Shown: piece by piece, positions 8,399 through 16,947 of the stretch
How the letters are laid out: the number at the start of each line of letters is the position of its first letter
Numbering within the stretch: the first letter of the stretch is position 1
Program-made: the position numbers and the translations under genes
NCBI GenBank assembly: GCA_004144175.1
Contig: SEFT01000018.1
Coordinates: forward strand, 18,446-82,445
DNA: 64,000 nucleotides
Source: Sphingobacteriales bacterium
Lineage (GTDB): Bacteria; Bacteroidota; Bacteroidia; Chitinophagales; Chitinophagaceae
Direction: 5' to 3'
The notes under the pieces: generated by a model
What the model was told of the DNA's origin: nothing
The model's database searches: none
What the model saw: the letters and a program-made list of their open reading frames with translations, nothing else

Positions 8399-11300
8399 AT
8401 GAGTCAAAAACAATATTGGAAGGGGCTGGAAGAGTTGCAGAATACAGCAACTCATACAGAGACAGTTGATAATGAGTTTAAAGAGCCGTTGCCTTTCGAA
8501 CTCAGCGACAAACTGCTGGATGCAACCACTCCACGACGCGACTTTTTGAAATTCCTGGGTTTCAGCACGGTAGCCGCTACACTGGCTGCCAGTTGCGAAA
8601 TGCCTGTTCGCAGGGCCATACCATACGCCATAAAGCCGGAAGAAATCGTACCGGGTATCCCCAACTACTACGCTTCTACCTTTGTAGATGGCGGTGAGTA
8701 TTGCGCAGTAGTTATCAAAACGCGCGATGGTCGTCCGATAAAGCTGGAGGGTAACGAAAAGTCGTCTATCACGCAAGGTTCTACATCTGCACGCGTACAA
8801 GCTGCGGTGTTGAATCTGTATGATAAAACAAGATTGCGTCAACCTTATGCTGACGGTAAAGAGGCTACTTTCGAAGCTATCGACCGCCGCGTAATGGAAG
8901 GCCTTGCAGGTGCCACCGGTGGCGCTTATCTGGTTACTTCTACCATCATCAGCCCAACTACCAAAGACGTAATTGCACAGTTCATAGCTAAATACCCCAA
9001 CGTAAAGCATGTGGTATACGATGCCATATCATACTCGGGTATGCTGCTGGCAAATGAGCAGAGCTACGGCAAACGTGCACTTCCTTCTTATCATTTCGAT
9101 AAAGCACAAACAATCGTAAGCCTTGGCGCCGACTTTCTCGGTACATGGCTTTCTCCAATAGAATTCTCTAAGCAATACAGTGTAGGCCGCAGGATCAGTG
9201 CTAAGAACATGAACATGTCTAAGCACTACCAGGTGGAAGCTAACCACACTATCTCGGGTGCAGCTGCCGATCATCGTGCAACCTGCAGGCCTTCAGAAAT
9301 GGGTGCTGTAGCTGTAGCGCTTTATAATGCAGTTACAACGGGTGCTGCGCCTGCACTGGCCAGCAAGAACCTGAACATATTGGTAGCGAAAGCTGCTGCT
9401 GACCTGAAAAAAGGTAACGGTATCGTAGTGTCGGGCTCTAACGATGTAAATGTGCAGGTTGTAGTGAATGCTATCAACAGTGCGATAGGTGCGAACGGCA
9501 CTACTATCAACTGGGCTATTACCAGCAACTACAAAGCTGGTATCGATGCAGATATGCAAACGCTGGTAGCTGCAATGAATGCAGGCCAGGTTGGCGCCAT
9601 AATGCTGCACGATGTGAACCCTGTATACGATTTCCACAATGGCGCTGCGTTCGCTCAAGGCCTTGCTAAAGTACCGGTTACGGTATCTTTCGCTGAGCGC
9701 ATGGACGAGACAGCCCAGAAATGTAAATATGTAGTGCCTGATCATCACTTCCTCGAAAGCTGGGGTGATGCAGAACCAAAGACAGGTTACTACAGCCTGA
9801 TGCAACCGGGTATCGCGCCACTGTTCAAGACACGTGCATTCCAGGATAGCCTTTTGCTGTGGGCCGGTGCTACCACCAACTACGGTGCATACTGGAACCA
9901 ATACTGGATGGGCAAACTGGGCAGCCAGCAAAACTTTGACCAGGCATTGCAAGATGGTGTGATTGAACCCGCAACTATGCCAATGGCAGGCGGTGCATCA
10001 GCTGCTAATGTAGGCGGTGCAGTAGCTGCTATACAAGCTATGAAGCCTGCATCTGGCATGGAGCTGGTTGTGTACGAAAAAATATCGATAGGCCGCGGTG
10101 GTGCATGGAGCAATAACCCATGGCTGCAGGAAATGCCTGACCCGATCACTAAAGCAACATGGGACAACTACGCTTGCGTATCGCCACTGACTGCTAAAAA
10201 TCTGGGTGAAGAGCTGACCGGTATCAACGAAGTTGATTCTAAGAAACGCGTACTGAAAATAAAAGCAAACGGCAAAGAAATACTGTTGCCAATGGTTGTG
10301 GTACCTGGTATGCACAACGATGTGGTAGCAATAGCCGTAGGTTACGGACGTGATAAAGGTGTAGGCCGCGCTGCTGCCGATACAGGTAAGAATGCTTACC
10401 CGATGCTGGCATTCAACGGCACTACTACTATCAACCATGCTCCGGCTACTATAGAAAAAACAGGTGATGTGTTTGATGTAGCCATTACACAAACGCACCA
10501 TAGCTACGAAGGCCGTAAGATCGTACGTGAATACACACTGGAAGAATTCCGTAAAGATCCTAACCACCTGATAAACGACCGTAAAGCAGAAATAGGACAC
10601 TACACACACCTGCCATGGGAGCATCATGATGCTGCACCTGCCGCAGGCCATGGTGAAGCTGCTGCTGCCGGTCATGATGCACATGGTGCACATGCTGCGG
10701 GTGCCGCTGCTGTTGCTGCACATGGCATGGATGAGAATACAAAAGCAACCATAGAAATGGAAGAAGGCTTCCGTGAAAATGGTACCCTTTATCCTAACTA
10801 TGTTGCTCCGGGTATTCACTGGGGTATGTCCATAGATCTTACCAGCTGTATTGGTTGCGGTGCTTGCGTGGTAGCATGCCAGGCCGAGAACAATATATCT
10901 GTAGTAGGTAAAACGCACGTACTGAAATCTCAGGAAATGCACTGGCTGCGTATCGACCGTTACTTCAGCGGTATGCCTGATGATCCGGATACGATCCAGA
11001 CATTGTTCCAGCCGATGCTGTGCCAGCACTGCGATAACGCACCTTGCGAAAACGTTTGCCCGGTTGCAGCCACGCCGCACACCAGCGAAGGTCTGAACAT
11101 GATGACCTACAACCGCTGTATCGGTACTAAATACTGCGCCAACAACTGTCCTTATAAAGTACGTCACTTTAACTGGATGGACTGGAACGGTGCAGATGCA
11201 TTCGCAGACAACCTTTACGAAGACTATCGTCGTGATGACATGAACGATGATCTGACACGCATGGTGTTGAACCCGGATGTAACTGTTCGTAGCCGCGGTG

Positions 11301-11626
11301 TAATGGAAAAATGTACGTTCTGCGTTCAGCGCCTGCAAGAGGCTAAACTGACTGCAAAACAAGCAGGCCGTCCGTTGAAAGATGGTGAAGCCCGTACAGC
11401 ATGTCAGCAGGCTTGTGCTTCTGATTGTATCGTTTTCGGTAACGTAAATGATCCGAACAGTGCAATTGCTAAAATACGCCACCAGGAGCAGCAAGAGCGC
11501 GTATTCTATGTACTGGAGCAAATACACACACTTCCAAACATCAACTACTTATCGAAAGTTCGCAATACGGACATCATAGTAGCAGGTGATGAGAAGCTGG
11601 ATGGCATTATGAATGCGCATATTTAA
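8399..11626 (+). CDS. actB: Alternative complex III subunit ActB: molybdopterin-like domain fused to ferredoxin-like domain
   Basis: The 1075-residue protein joins a molybdopterin-oxidoreductase-like domain, thought to lack the Mo cofactor in ACIII, to an iron-sulfur domain. A variant Tat signal (RRDFLKFLGF, RR at 46-47) sits behind a 45-residue N-terminal extension, as is typical for this family. From about residue 815 the cysteine clusters CIGCGACVVAC, CQHCDNAPCENVC, CIGTKYCANNC and CTFC with CQQACASDC would bind three [4Fe-4S] and one [3Fe-4S] centres. An Ala/Gly/His-rich linker (about residues 740-780) joins the two domains; it is low complexity and holds some ten histidines. Confidence 0.94.
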   Translation: MSQKQYWKGLEELQNTATHTETVDNEFKEPLPFELSDKLLDATTPRRDFLKFLGFSTVAATLAASCEMPVRRAIPYAIKPEEIVPGIPNYYASTFVDGGEYCAVVIKTRDGRPIKLEGNEKSSITQGSTSARVQAAVLNLYDKTRLRQPYADGKEATFEAIDRRVMEGLAGATGGAYLVTSTIISPTTKDVIAQFIAKYPNVKHVVYDAISYSGMLLANEQSYGKRALPSYHFDKAQTIVSLGADFLGTWLSPIEFSKQYSVGRRISAKNMNMSKHYQVEANHTISGAAADHRATCRPSEMGAVAVALYNAVTTGAAPALASKNLNILVAKAAADLKKGNGIVVSGSNDVNVQVVVNAINSAIGANGTTINWAITSNYKAGIDADMQTLVAAMNAGQVGAIMLHDVNPVYDFHNGAAFAQGLAKVPVTVSFAERMDETAQKCKYVVPDHHFLESWGDAEPKTGYYSLMQPGIAPLFKTRAFQDSLLLWAGATTNYGAYWNQYWMGKLGSQQNFDQALQDGVIEPATMPMAGGASAANVGGAVAAIQAMKPASGMELVVYEKISIGRGGAWSNNPWLQEMPDPITKATWDNYACVSPLTAKNLGEELTGINEVDSKKRVLKIKANGKEILLPMVVVPGMHNDVVAIAVGYGRDKGVGRAAADTGKNAYPMLAFNGTTTINHAPATIEKTGDVFDVAITQTHHSYEGRKIVREYTLEEFRKDPNHLINDRKAEIGHYTHLPWEHHDAAPAAGHGEAAAAGHDAHGAHAAGAAAVAAHGMDENTKATIEMEEGFRENGTLYPNYVAPGIHWGMSIDLTSCIGCGACVVACQAENNISVVGKTHVLKSQEMHWLRIDRYFSGMPDDPDTIQTLFQPMLCQHCDNAPCENVCPVAATPHTSEGLNMMTYNRCIGTKYCANNCPYKVRHFNWMDWNGADAFADNLYEDYRRDDMNDDLTRMVLNPDVTVRSRGVMEKCTFCVQRLQEAKLTAKQAGRPLKDGEARTACQQACASDCIVFGNVNDPNSAIAKIRHQEQQERVFYVLEQIHTLPNINYLSKVRNTDIIVAGDEKLDGIMNAHI

Positions 11627-11691
11627 TAAACTGTAAGCGTTAGCGAAAGCTGATAAATAAATTTTAAACACCTTTTTTCTAATTACGTGCT

Positions 11692-13128
11692 ATGCATTTA
11701 AAGTACGAATCGTCAGTACGGGAACCGCTGGTAGATGGCCATAAGACCTATGGTCAGGTGACAGAAGACATTGTCCGTCCAATTGAAGGTAAGCCGGGCC
11801 GTATGTGGTACGTTGGTTTCTTCTTCTCCATATGCCTTCTTATGTTCGGGGTATTCTCCGTAGTTTGGGAAGTTTATTGGGGTCTTGGTGTATGGGGTAT
11901 CAACCGTACCGTAGGCTGGGGATGGGATATCACCAACTTCGTATGGTGGGTAGGTATCGGTCACGCCGGTACACTTATCTCCGCTATCCTTTTACTTTTC
12001 CGCCAGGGCTGGCGTACGGGTGTAAACCGTGCGGCAGAGGCGATGACTATCTTCGCGGTAATGTGCGCGGGCCAGTTCCCGATCTTCCACATGGGCCGTG
12101 TATGGGATGGCTTCTTCGTACTGCCTTATCCAAACACCCGCGGACCATTGTGGCCTAACTTCAACTCCGCGCTTCTTTGGGACGTATTTGCTATCTCTAC
12201 TTACTTCACTGTATCATTATTGTTCTGGTACTCAGGTCTTGTACCTGACTTTGCTACCATCCGCGACCGTGCTAAAACAAAGCTGCGCAAGCGCCTTTAT
12301 GGTATGGCATCGTTCGGCTGGACTGGTACTGCTAAGAACTGGCAGCGTCACGAGGCATTGTCACTGGTACTTGCAGGTCTTTCAACACCACTGGTACTTT
12401 CGGTACACACCATCGTATCTTTTGACTTTGCTACTTCAGTAATTCCGGGATGGCACACTACAATCTTCCCTCCATACTTTGTTGCGGGTGCGATCTTCTC
12501 AGGTTTCGCCATGGTGAATACCCTGCTGATCATTTGTCGTCGTATCATGAGCCTGGAAGACTATATCACAGTAGGTCACCTCGAGGCAATGAACAAGGTA
12601 ATTGTACTTACCGGTTCCATTGTGGGTGTGGCTTACCTTACTGAGCTCTTCATGGCATGGTACAGCCAGGTAATATATGAGCAAGAGGCGTTCAACTGGC
12701 GTATCCTTGGTCCTTACTGGTGGAGCTACTGGGCGATGATGACTTGTAACGTGGTATCTCCGCAGCTGTTCTGGTTCAAGAAACTGCGCCGTAACATTCC
12801 GTTCACGTTCATTATGTCTATCGTAGTAAACATTGGTATGTGGTTCGAGCGTTTCGTAATCATCGTGACATCACTGTACCGCGATTACCTGCCAGGTAGC
12901 TGGACTTACTATAGTCCAACATGGCCTGAGATAGGCTTCTACCTTGGTACTTTCGGTCTGTTCTTTACCTGCTTCTTCCTGTTCGCAAAATACTTCCCAG
13001 TCATTGCGATCGCCGAGATCAAGTTTGTACTGAAGACATCAGGCGAAAGCTACAAGCAAAAGATGGCTGTTATCGAAGAGAAAACAACAGAAGAATTTGT
13101 ACATGAGCAGTCTCATGCACATCATTAA
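11692..13128 (+). CDS. actC: Alternative complex III subunit ActC (NrfD/PsrC-like membrane protein)
   Basis: The 478-residue polytopic membrane protein of the NrfD/PsrC family has about ten hydrophobic helices. ActC forms one of the two quinol-interacting membrane subunits of ACIII and anchors ActB. Typical segments are WGWDITNFVWWVGIGHAGT in the N-terminal part and the FERFVIIVTSLYRDYLPG stretch near residue 390. The C-terminus ends in a short His-rich tail (HEQSHAHH). It sits 65 bp after actB and 42 bp before actD. Confidence 0.94.
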   Translation: MHLKYESSVREPLVDGHKTYGQVTEDIVRPIEGKPGRMWYVGFFFSICLLMFGVFSVVWEVYWGLGVWGINRTVGWGWDITNFVWWVGIGHAGTLISAILLLFRQGWRTGVNRAAEAMTIFAVMCAGQFPIFHMGRVWDGFFVLPYPNTRGPLWPNFNSALLWDVFAISTYFTVSLLFWYSGLVPDFATIRDRAKTKLRKRLYGMASFGWTGTAKNWQRHEALSLVLAGLSTPLVLSVHTIVSFDFATSVIPGWHTTIFPPYFVAGAIFSGFAMVNTLLIICRRIMSLEDYITVGHLEAMNKVIVLTGSIVGVAYLTELFMAWYSQVIYEQEAFNWRILGPYWWSYWAMMTCNVVSPQLFWFKKLRRNIPFTFIMSIVVNIGMWFERFVIIVTSLYRDYLPGSWTYYSPTWPEIGFYLGTFGLFFTCFFLFAKYFPVIAIAEIKFVLKTSGESYKQKMAVIEEKTTEEFVHEQSHAHH

Positions 13129-13170
13129 TAAAAAATACTTTTAGCTAAACAATCCGAATACAAATCAACA

Positions 13171-13746
13171 ATGGCTATAAAGAAATTTGCAGTAGCGTGT
13201 TACGATGACGAGGAAGTATTATTTCCTGCGGTGAAAAAAATACGCAACAGCGGTTATAAGCTGCATGATGTGTACACGCCTTTCCCTGTCCATGGGCTGG
13301 ATATCGCCCTGGGTCATAAAGACACAGACCTGCACGTTGCCGGTTTTATATATGGTATTACAGGTACCAGCACAGCGGTAGGCTTCATGACCTGGATCTT
13401 CACTTCTGACTGGCCTTTGAACTTCGGTGGTAAGCCGCACTTCTCACTGCCTGCGTTCATACCGATCATATTTGAGCTTACGGTACTTTTTGCAGCGGTA
13501 GGTATGGTGCTTACGTTCTGCTACCTTAACCAGATAATGCCGGGTGTTAAGAAACACGTTTTCCATCCGCGCCAGACAGACGACCTGTTTGTAGTGGCTA
13601 TGGAAATCACCGATCATACTACCGAGCAAGAACTGGTTGACTTCCTGAAGTCTACAGGTTCGGTAGAAACATCGGTACAAATAGCAGAATCGGAGTGGTG
13701 GTATGGCAGGTTCGATAAGGAAGAGGCTTACCAGAGACTCGCTTAA
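13171..13746 (+). CDS. actD: Alternative complex III subunit ActD (DUF3341)
   Basis: The 191-residue protein has an N-terminal soluble segment with the motif HDVYTPFPVHGLD. Two transmembrane helices follow (about residues 58-80 and 93-120) and then a soluble C-terminus. This is the standard DUF3341/ActD layout. ActD is a small membrane subunit of ACIII without cofactors. Position between actC and actE agrees with the canonical operon order. Confidence 0.93.
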   Translation: MAIKKFAVACYDDEEVLFPAVKKIRNSGYKLHDVYTPFPVHGLDIALGHKDTDLHVAGFIYGITGTSTAVGFMTWIFTSDWPLNFGGKPHFSLPAFIPIIFELTVLFAAVGMVLTFCYLNQIMPGVKKHVFHPRQTDDLFVVAMEITDHTTEQELVDFLKSTGSVETSVQIAESEWWYGRFDKEEAYQRLA

Positions 13747-13793
13747 ACAGAGCTTTTCAAATTGAATATTGATTTTTGAATTTTACCTTATTT

Positions 13794-14501
13794 ATGAATA
13801 AAACCAAAAGCATAGTAATAGCAAGCCTGATGGCAGGACTGGGTTTGACGGCTTGTACCGACAACAACGGCCTGCACCGCAATCCGGGTAAAACCTATGC
13901 TCCGGACATGACTTATTCAGTTGCATACGATGCGTATACAACCAACCCCAACTTCGCCGACGGACAAACAAGCCGTATGCCTGTTGCCGGTACGGTAGCA
14001 CGTGGTCGTGAACTGCCGGATCATCTGAGAGCAGATGATACGAGTGCTCAAAAAGCATTCACCACAAACCTCCGCTTTAGCGAGGCAGAACTGAAAGAAG
14101 GGCAGCGCCTGTACAATATCTATTGCGGTATATGTCACGGTACCAACCTCGATGGTCAGGGCCCTCTGTTTGCCAGCGGCAAGTTTGTAGCTATGCCTGC
14201 CAACTTTAAAGATGGCAAGTATCTGCACATGACGGTAGGCCAGATGTACGCTGCTATCAAGTTTGGTAAGAATGCGATGGGTTCATATGCTTCGCAGCTC
14301 GATATCAAGCAACGCTGGCAGGTGATCGCTTACATCAAGCAATACCAGTCAAAGAATGGTGGTGATGCATTTGCTATGGGTATGACATCTGCTGATAGCC
14401 TGGCTGCTAAAGGCACTAACCCTGTTGTTATGCGTACGGATACTACTGCAACAGCAGCTCAGGTACAAGGCTCTGCACAGCACAATAACAACCATCACTA
14501 A
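13794..14501 (+). CDS. actE: Alternative complex III subunit ActE (mono-heme cytochrome c lipoprotein)
   Basis: ATG 13794 begins a lipoprotein signal peptide whose lipobox is LTAC (MNKTKSIVIASLMAGLGLTAC), and this decides the start; an in-frame TTG at 13776 is not needed. The mature protein has one heme-binding site, CGICHG, and typical class I cytochrome c features after it (axial Met candidates in HMTVGQMYA or NAMGSYASQL). ActE is thought to take part in electron exit from ACIII. The C-terminus is polar and ends NNNHH. It lies 47 bp after actD and 40 bp before actF. Confidence 0.92.
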   Translation: MNKTKSIVIASLMAGLGLTACTDNNGLHRNPGKTYAPDMTYSVAYDAYTTNPNFADGQTSRMPVAGTVARGRELPDHLRADDTSAQKAFTTNLRFSEAELKEGQRLYNIYCGICHGTNLDGQGPLFASGKFVAMPANFKDGKYLHMTVGQMYAAIKFGKNAMGSYASQLDIKQRWQVIAYIKQYQSKNGGDAFAMGMTSADSLAAKGTNPVVMRTDTTATAAQVQGSAQHNNNHH

Positions 14502-14541
14502 TAAAGTATAATAGTAAACCTACTTCTAATAATTTATAACA

Positions 14542-15753
14542 ATGAACGATCGTTTTGAGATACCGGCCCGAATGAGAAATACCAGCCTTGCTTTGATGGC
14601 TGTAGGTCTGCTGGTGCTTATAATCGGTGCTATCAGCTTATTAGGCGGAGACCATGTAGACCAGACACGCTTCTGGATCGTACTGGTACACAATAGTGTG
14701 TTCTTTCTGCTTGTTACTGTTGCAAGTGTTTTTATCCAGGCAGCAGCTTCGCTTGCTCAAGGCGGCTGGATCGTAGCCTACAAAAGAGTACCCGAGGCGA
14801 TAGGTGCCAATGTGTGGGTATTCGGTGTAATAGCTGCTATTATCCTTTTCTTATCTGCCTTTATGTTCAACATCGACGGACACAACCCTATATACCACTG
14901 GGTACACCCGCATGGCGATAAAATACTGGAGGGTAAAGCAGGCTTTCTGAATCCTACTATGTTCATCGGGTTCACAATTCTTACGGTTGCTGCATGGTCT
15001 TTCTTTGGCCGCAAATTCCGTTCTCTTTCTTTGAAGCAGGAAACTGCTCCCAAGAACAGCACGAAAATATACTGGACCATGTTCAAATGGTCAGCAGGTT
15101 TCCTGTTCGTGTACGCGCTTACGCAAATGAGCACTGCTCCTTGGTTGTGGATCATGAGCATCGATGCACACTGGTATTCAACCATGTTCAGCTGGTACAC
15201 TTTCGCAAGTGCATTTGTTAGCGGTGTTTCTGTTATCCTTCTTTTTGTAGTATTCCTAAAAAATCAGGGGAACCTGGTACTGGTTAATAAAGAGCACATA
15301 CATGACCTTGGTAAACTGATGTTCGCATTCAGCATCTTCTGGACGTACACATGGTTTGCACAGTATATGCTTATTTGGTACGCCAACATTCCTGAGGAAA
15401 CAATCTACTTCAAGATGCGTCAGCAAGGTCCTTACGGATTGATCTGGTACTCTACCATCATCATCAACTTCGTAATGCCTTTCCTGATACTGATGGCACG
15501 CCCGAGTAAGAGGAACTACTTCACAGTTACCTTCATTGCGATGGTTATCATTTTCGGTCACTGGCTGGATTTCTACATCATGACAATGCCTGGCCCGCTG
15601 GCCGAGAACTGGCACCTGTCTTGGTATGAGCTAGGTATACTGGCTGGTTTCATTGGTATCCTGATGTTCACTGTGTCTCGCACACTTGCAAGAGCATCGC
15701 TGGTACCTAACAACCACCCGCTACTGAAAGAAGCAGTACTGCATCAGAGTTAA
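14542..15753 (+). CDS. actF: Alternative complex III subunit ActF (second NrfD-like membrane subunit)
   Basis: The 403-residue polytopic membrane protein has about ten predicted helices and is a paralogue of ActC. In solved ACIII structures ActF pairs with ActC in the membrane and lacks cofactors. The segment FNIDGHNPIYHWVHPHGDKIL after the third helix and the HWLDFYIMTMPGP stretch near the C-terminus fit this subunit. It closes the act part of the operon; coxB follows after 74 bp with no terminator between. Confidence 0.92.
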   Translation: MNDRFEIPARMRNTSLALMAVGLLVLIIGAISLLGGDHVDQTRFWIVLVHNSVFFLLVTVASVFIQAAASLAQGGWIVAYKRVPEAIGANVWVFGVIAAIILFLSAFMFNIDGHNPIYHWVHPHGDKILEGKAGFLNPTMFIGFTILTVAAWSFFGRKFRSLSLKQETAPKNSTKIYWTMFKWSAGFLFVYALTQMSTAPWLWIMSIDAHWYSTMFSWYTFASAFVSGVSVILLFVVFLKNQGNLVLVNKEHIHDLGKLMFAFSIFWTYTWFAQYMLIWYANIPEETIYFKMRQQGPYGLIWYSTIIINFVMPFLILMARPSKRNYFTVTFIAMVIIFGHWLDFYIMTMPGPLAENWHLSWYELGILAGFIGILMFTVSRTLARASLVPNNHPLLKEAVLHQS

Positions 15754-15827
15754 TAGCAAACTGCAACTGACCCTGAAAAGAACAAACTGAAAAATTAAAT
15801 TCTAAGAAATTACAAGATAAACTGACC

Positions 15828-16904
15828 ATGTCGGGATTTATAGCAATAGCACTGATACTTCTGGTATTTATCATTATCTACCAGATCGCCAAGGCGAGTG
15901 AACTGGCAATGATATTACGCGGCGAAGAAAAGGTGAAAGCCTCTACCAACCGCCTGATGGCCTGGCTGCTAATGGCCTTCTTTCTACTAGGGCTTTATGG
16001 TATTTGGGAATGTCATGAACTTATGATGCCTAAGATGCTGCCTGATTCAGCATCGGTGCAAGGTGTACAGTACGATTCTATGTACCGTGTTACGGTTATT
16101 GTTACCGGTATCGTATTCTTCCTTACACAGGCATTGCTGTTCTGGTTTGCATTTCGCTACCAGTCTACTGAAAAACGTACATCATTCTTCTTCCCGCACA
16201 ACAACAAGCTGGAGCTGATCTGGACAACTATCCCTGCTATTGCGATGGCTGTTCTGGTTGCTATCGGTCTTCGTAACTGGGTAAGCATGACTTCTGAAGC
16301 ACCTAAAGATGCTGCTATCGTAGAGATCGTAGGCAAGCAGTTTAACTGGATAGTTCGCTATCCCGGCAATGATGGAGTACTTGGTACCAGAGATTTCCGT
16401 AAGATAGATGATGCGAACAACGTACTAGGCCTTGACTGGAAAGATCGCAACAACATGGACGATATCATCTCTGCTAATGGTGAGCTGCATATGGTAGTTA
16501 ATAAACCTATCAAGCTGATCATAGGTTCAAGGGACGTTATCCACGACGTTGGTCTGCCTCACTTCCGTATGAAGATGGATGCTGTGCCGGGTATCATCAC
16601 TACACTATGGTTTACTCCGCGCTATACTACTGCGCAAATGAAAGAGATCACAAAGAACCCGAACTTCGTATATGAGATCTCTTGCGACCAGATGTGCGGT
16701 AAGGGTCACTACGCGATGCGCGGTACTGTGGTAGTAGAAACAGAGGCTGAGTACAAAGCATGGCTGGCATCACAGCAGACTTATTATGCTATTAATAATG
16801 CGCCGGCTGCGGCACCTGCAGATTCTGCCAGCGTTGCTCCAACAGGTTCGGAGCAACCTGCTGAACAGCCCGGCAATAACAATCAAACAATAGTAAAGCA
16901 ATAA
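15828..16904 (+). CDS. coxB: Cytochrome c oxidase subunit II (CuA)
   Basis: The 358-residue protein has hydrophobic segments at residues 2-20, about 45-62 and 85-105, then a second-subunit hairpin region with KLELIWTTIPAIAMAVLVAIGL. The CuA-binding motif CDQMCGKGHYAM (about residues 286-297) supplies Cys, Cys, His and Met ligands, with an upstream His in HDVGLPHFRMKMDAVPG. It accepts electrons from cytochrome c or directly from ACIII. The C-terminal 30 residues are an Ala/Pro/Gln-rich tail of no known role. No fused cytochrome c domain is present. Confidence 0.95.
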   Translation: MSGFIAIALILLVFIIIYQIAKASELAMILRGEEKVKASTNRLMAWLLMAFFLLGLYGIWECHELMMPKMLPDSASVQGVQYDSMYRVTVIVTGIVFFLTQALLFWFAFRYQSTEKRTSFFFPHNNKLELIWTTIPAIAMAVLVAIGLRNWVSMTSEAPKDAAIVEIVGKQFNWIVRYPGNDGVLGTRDFRKIDDANNVLGLDWKDRNNMDDIISANGELHMVVNKPIKLIIGSRDVIHDVGLPHFRMKMDAVPGIITTLWFTPRYTTAQMKEITKNPNFVYEISCDQMCGKGHYAMRGTVVVETEAEYKAWLASQQTYYAINNAPAAAPADSASVAPTGSEQPAEQPGNNNQTIVKQ

Positions 16905-16947
16905 CGATGAATTGGCCGGAATAGTGGCCTCTATAAAAGTGAAACAA

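Noticed and set aside
9998..11527. Long minus-strand open frame (about 509 codons) opposite actB
   Set aside because: It is a shadow of the G/C-biased codon use of actB; the translation is Cys/Tyr/His-rich without domains, and actB is certain.
16907..16924. Five-codon ATG frame between coxB and coxA
   Set aside because: It is too short to judge and has no conserved leader-peptide feature such as repeated codons.
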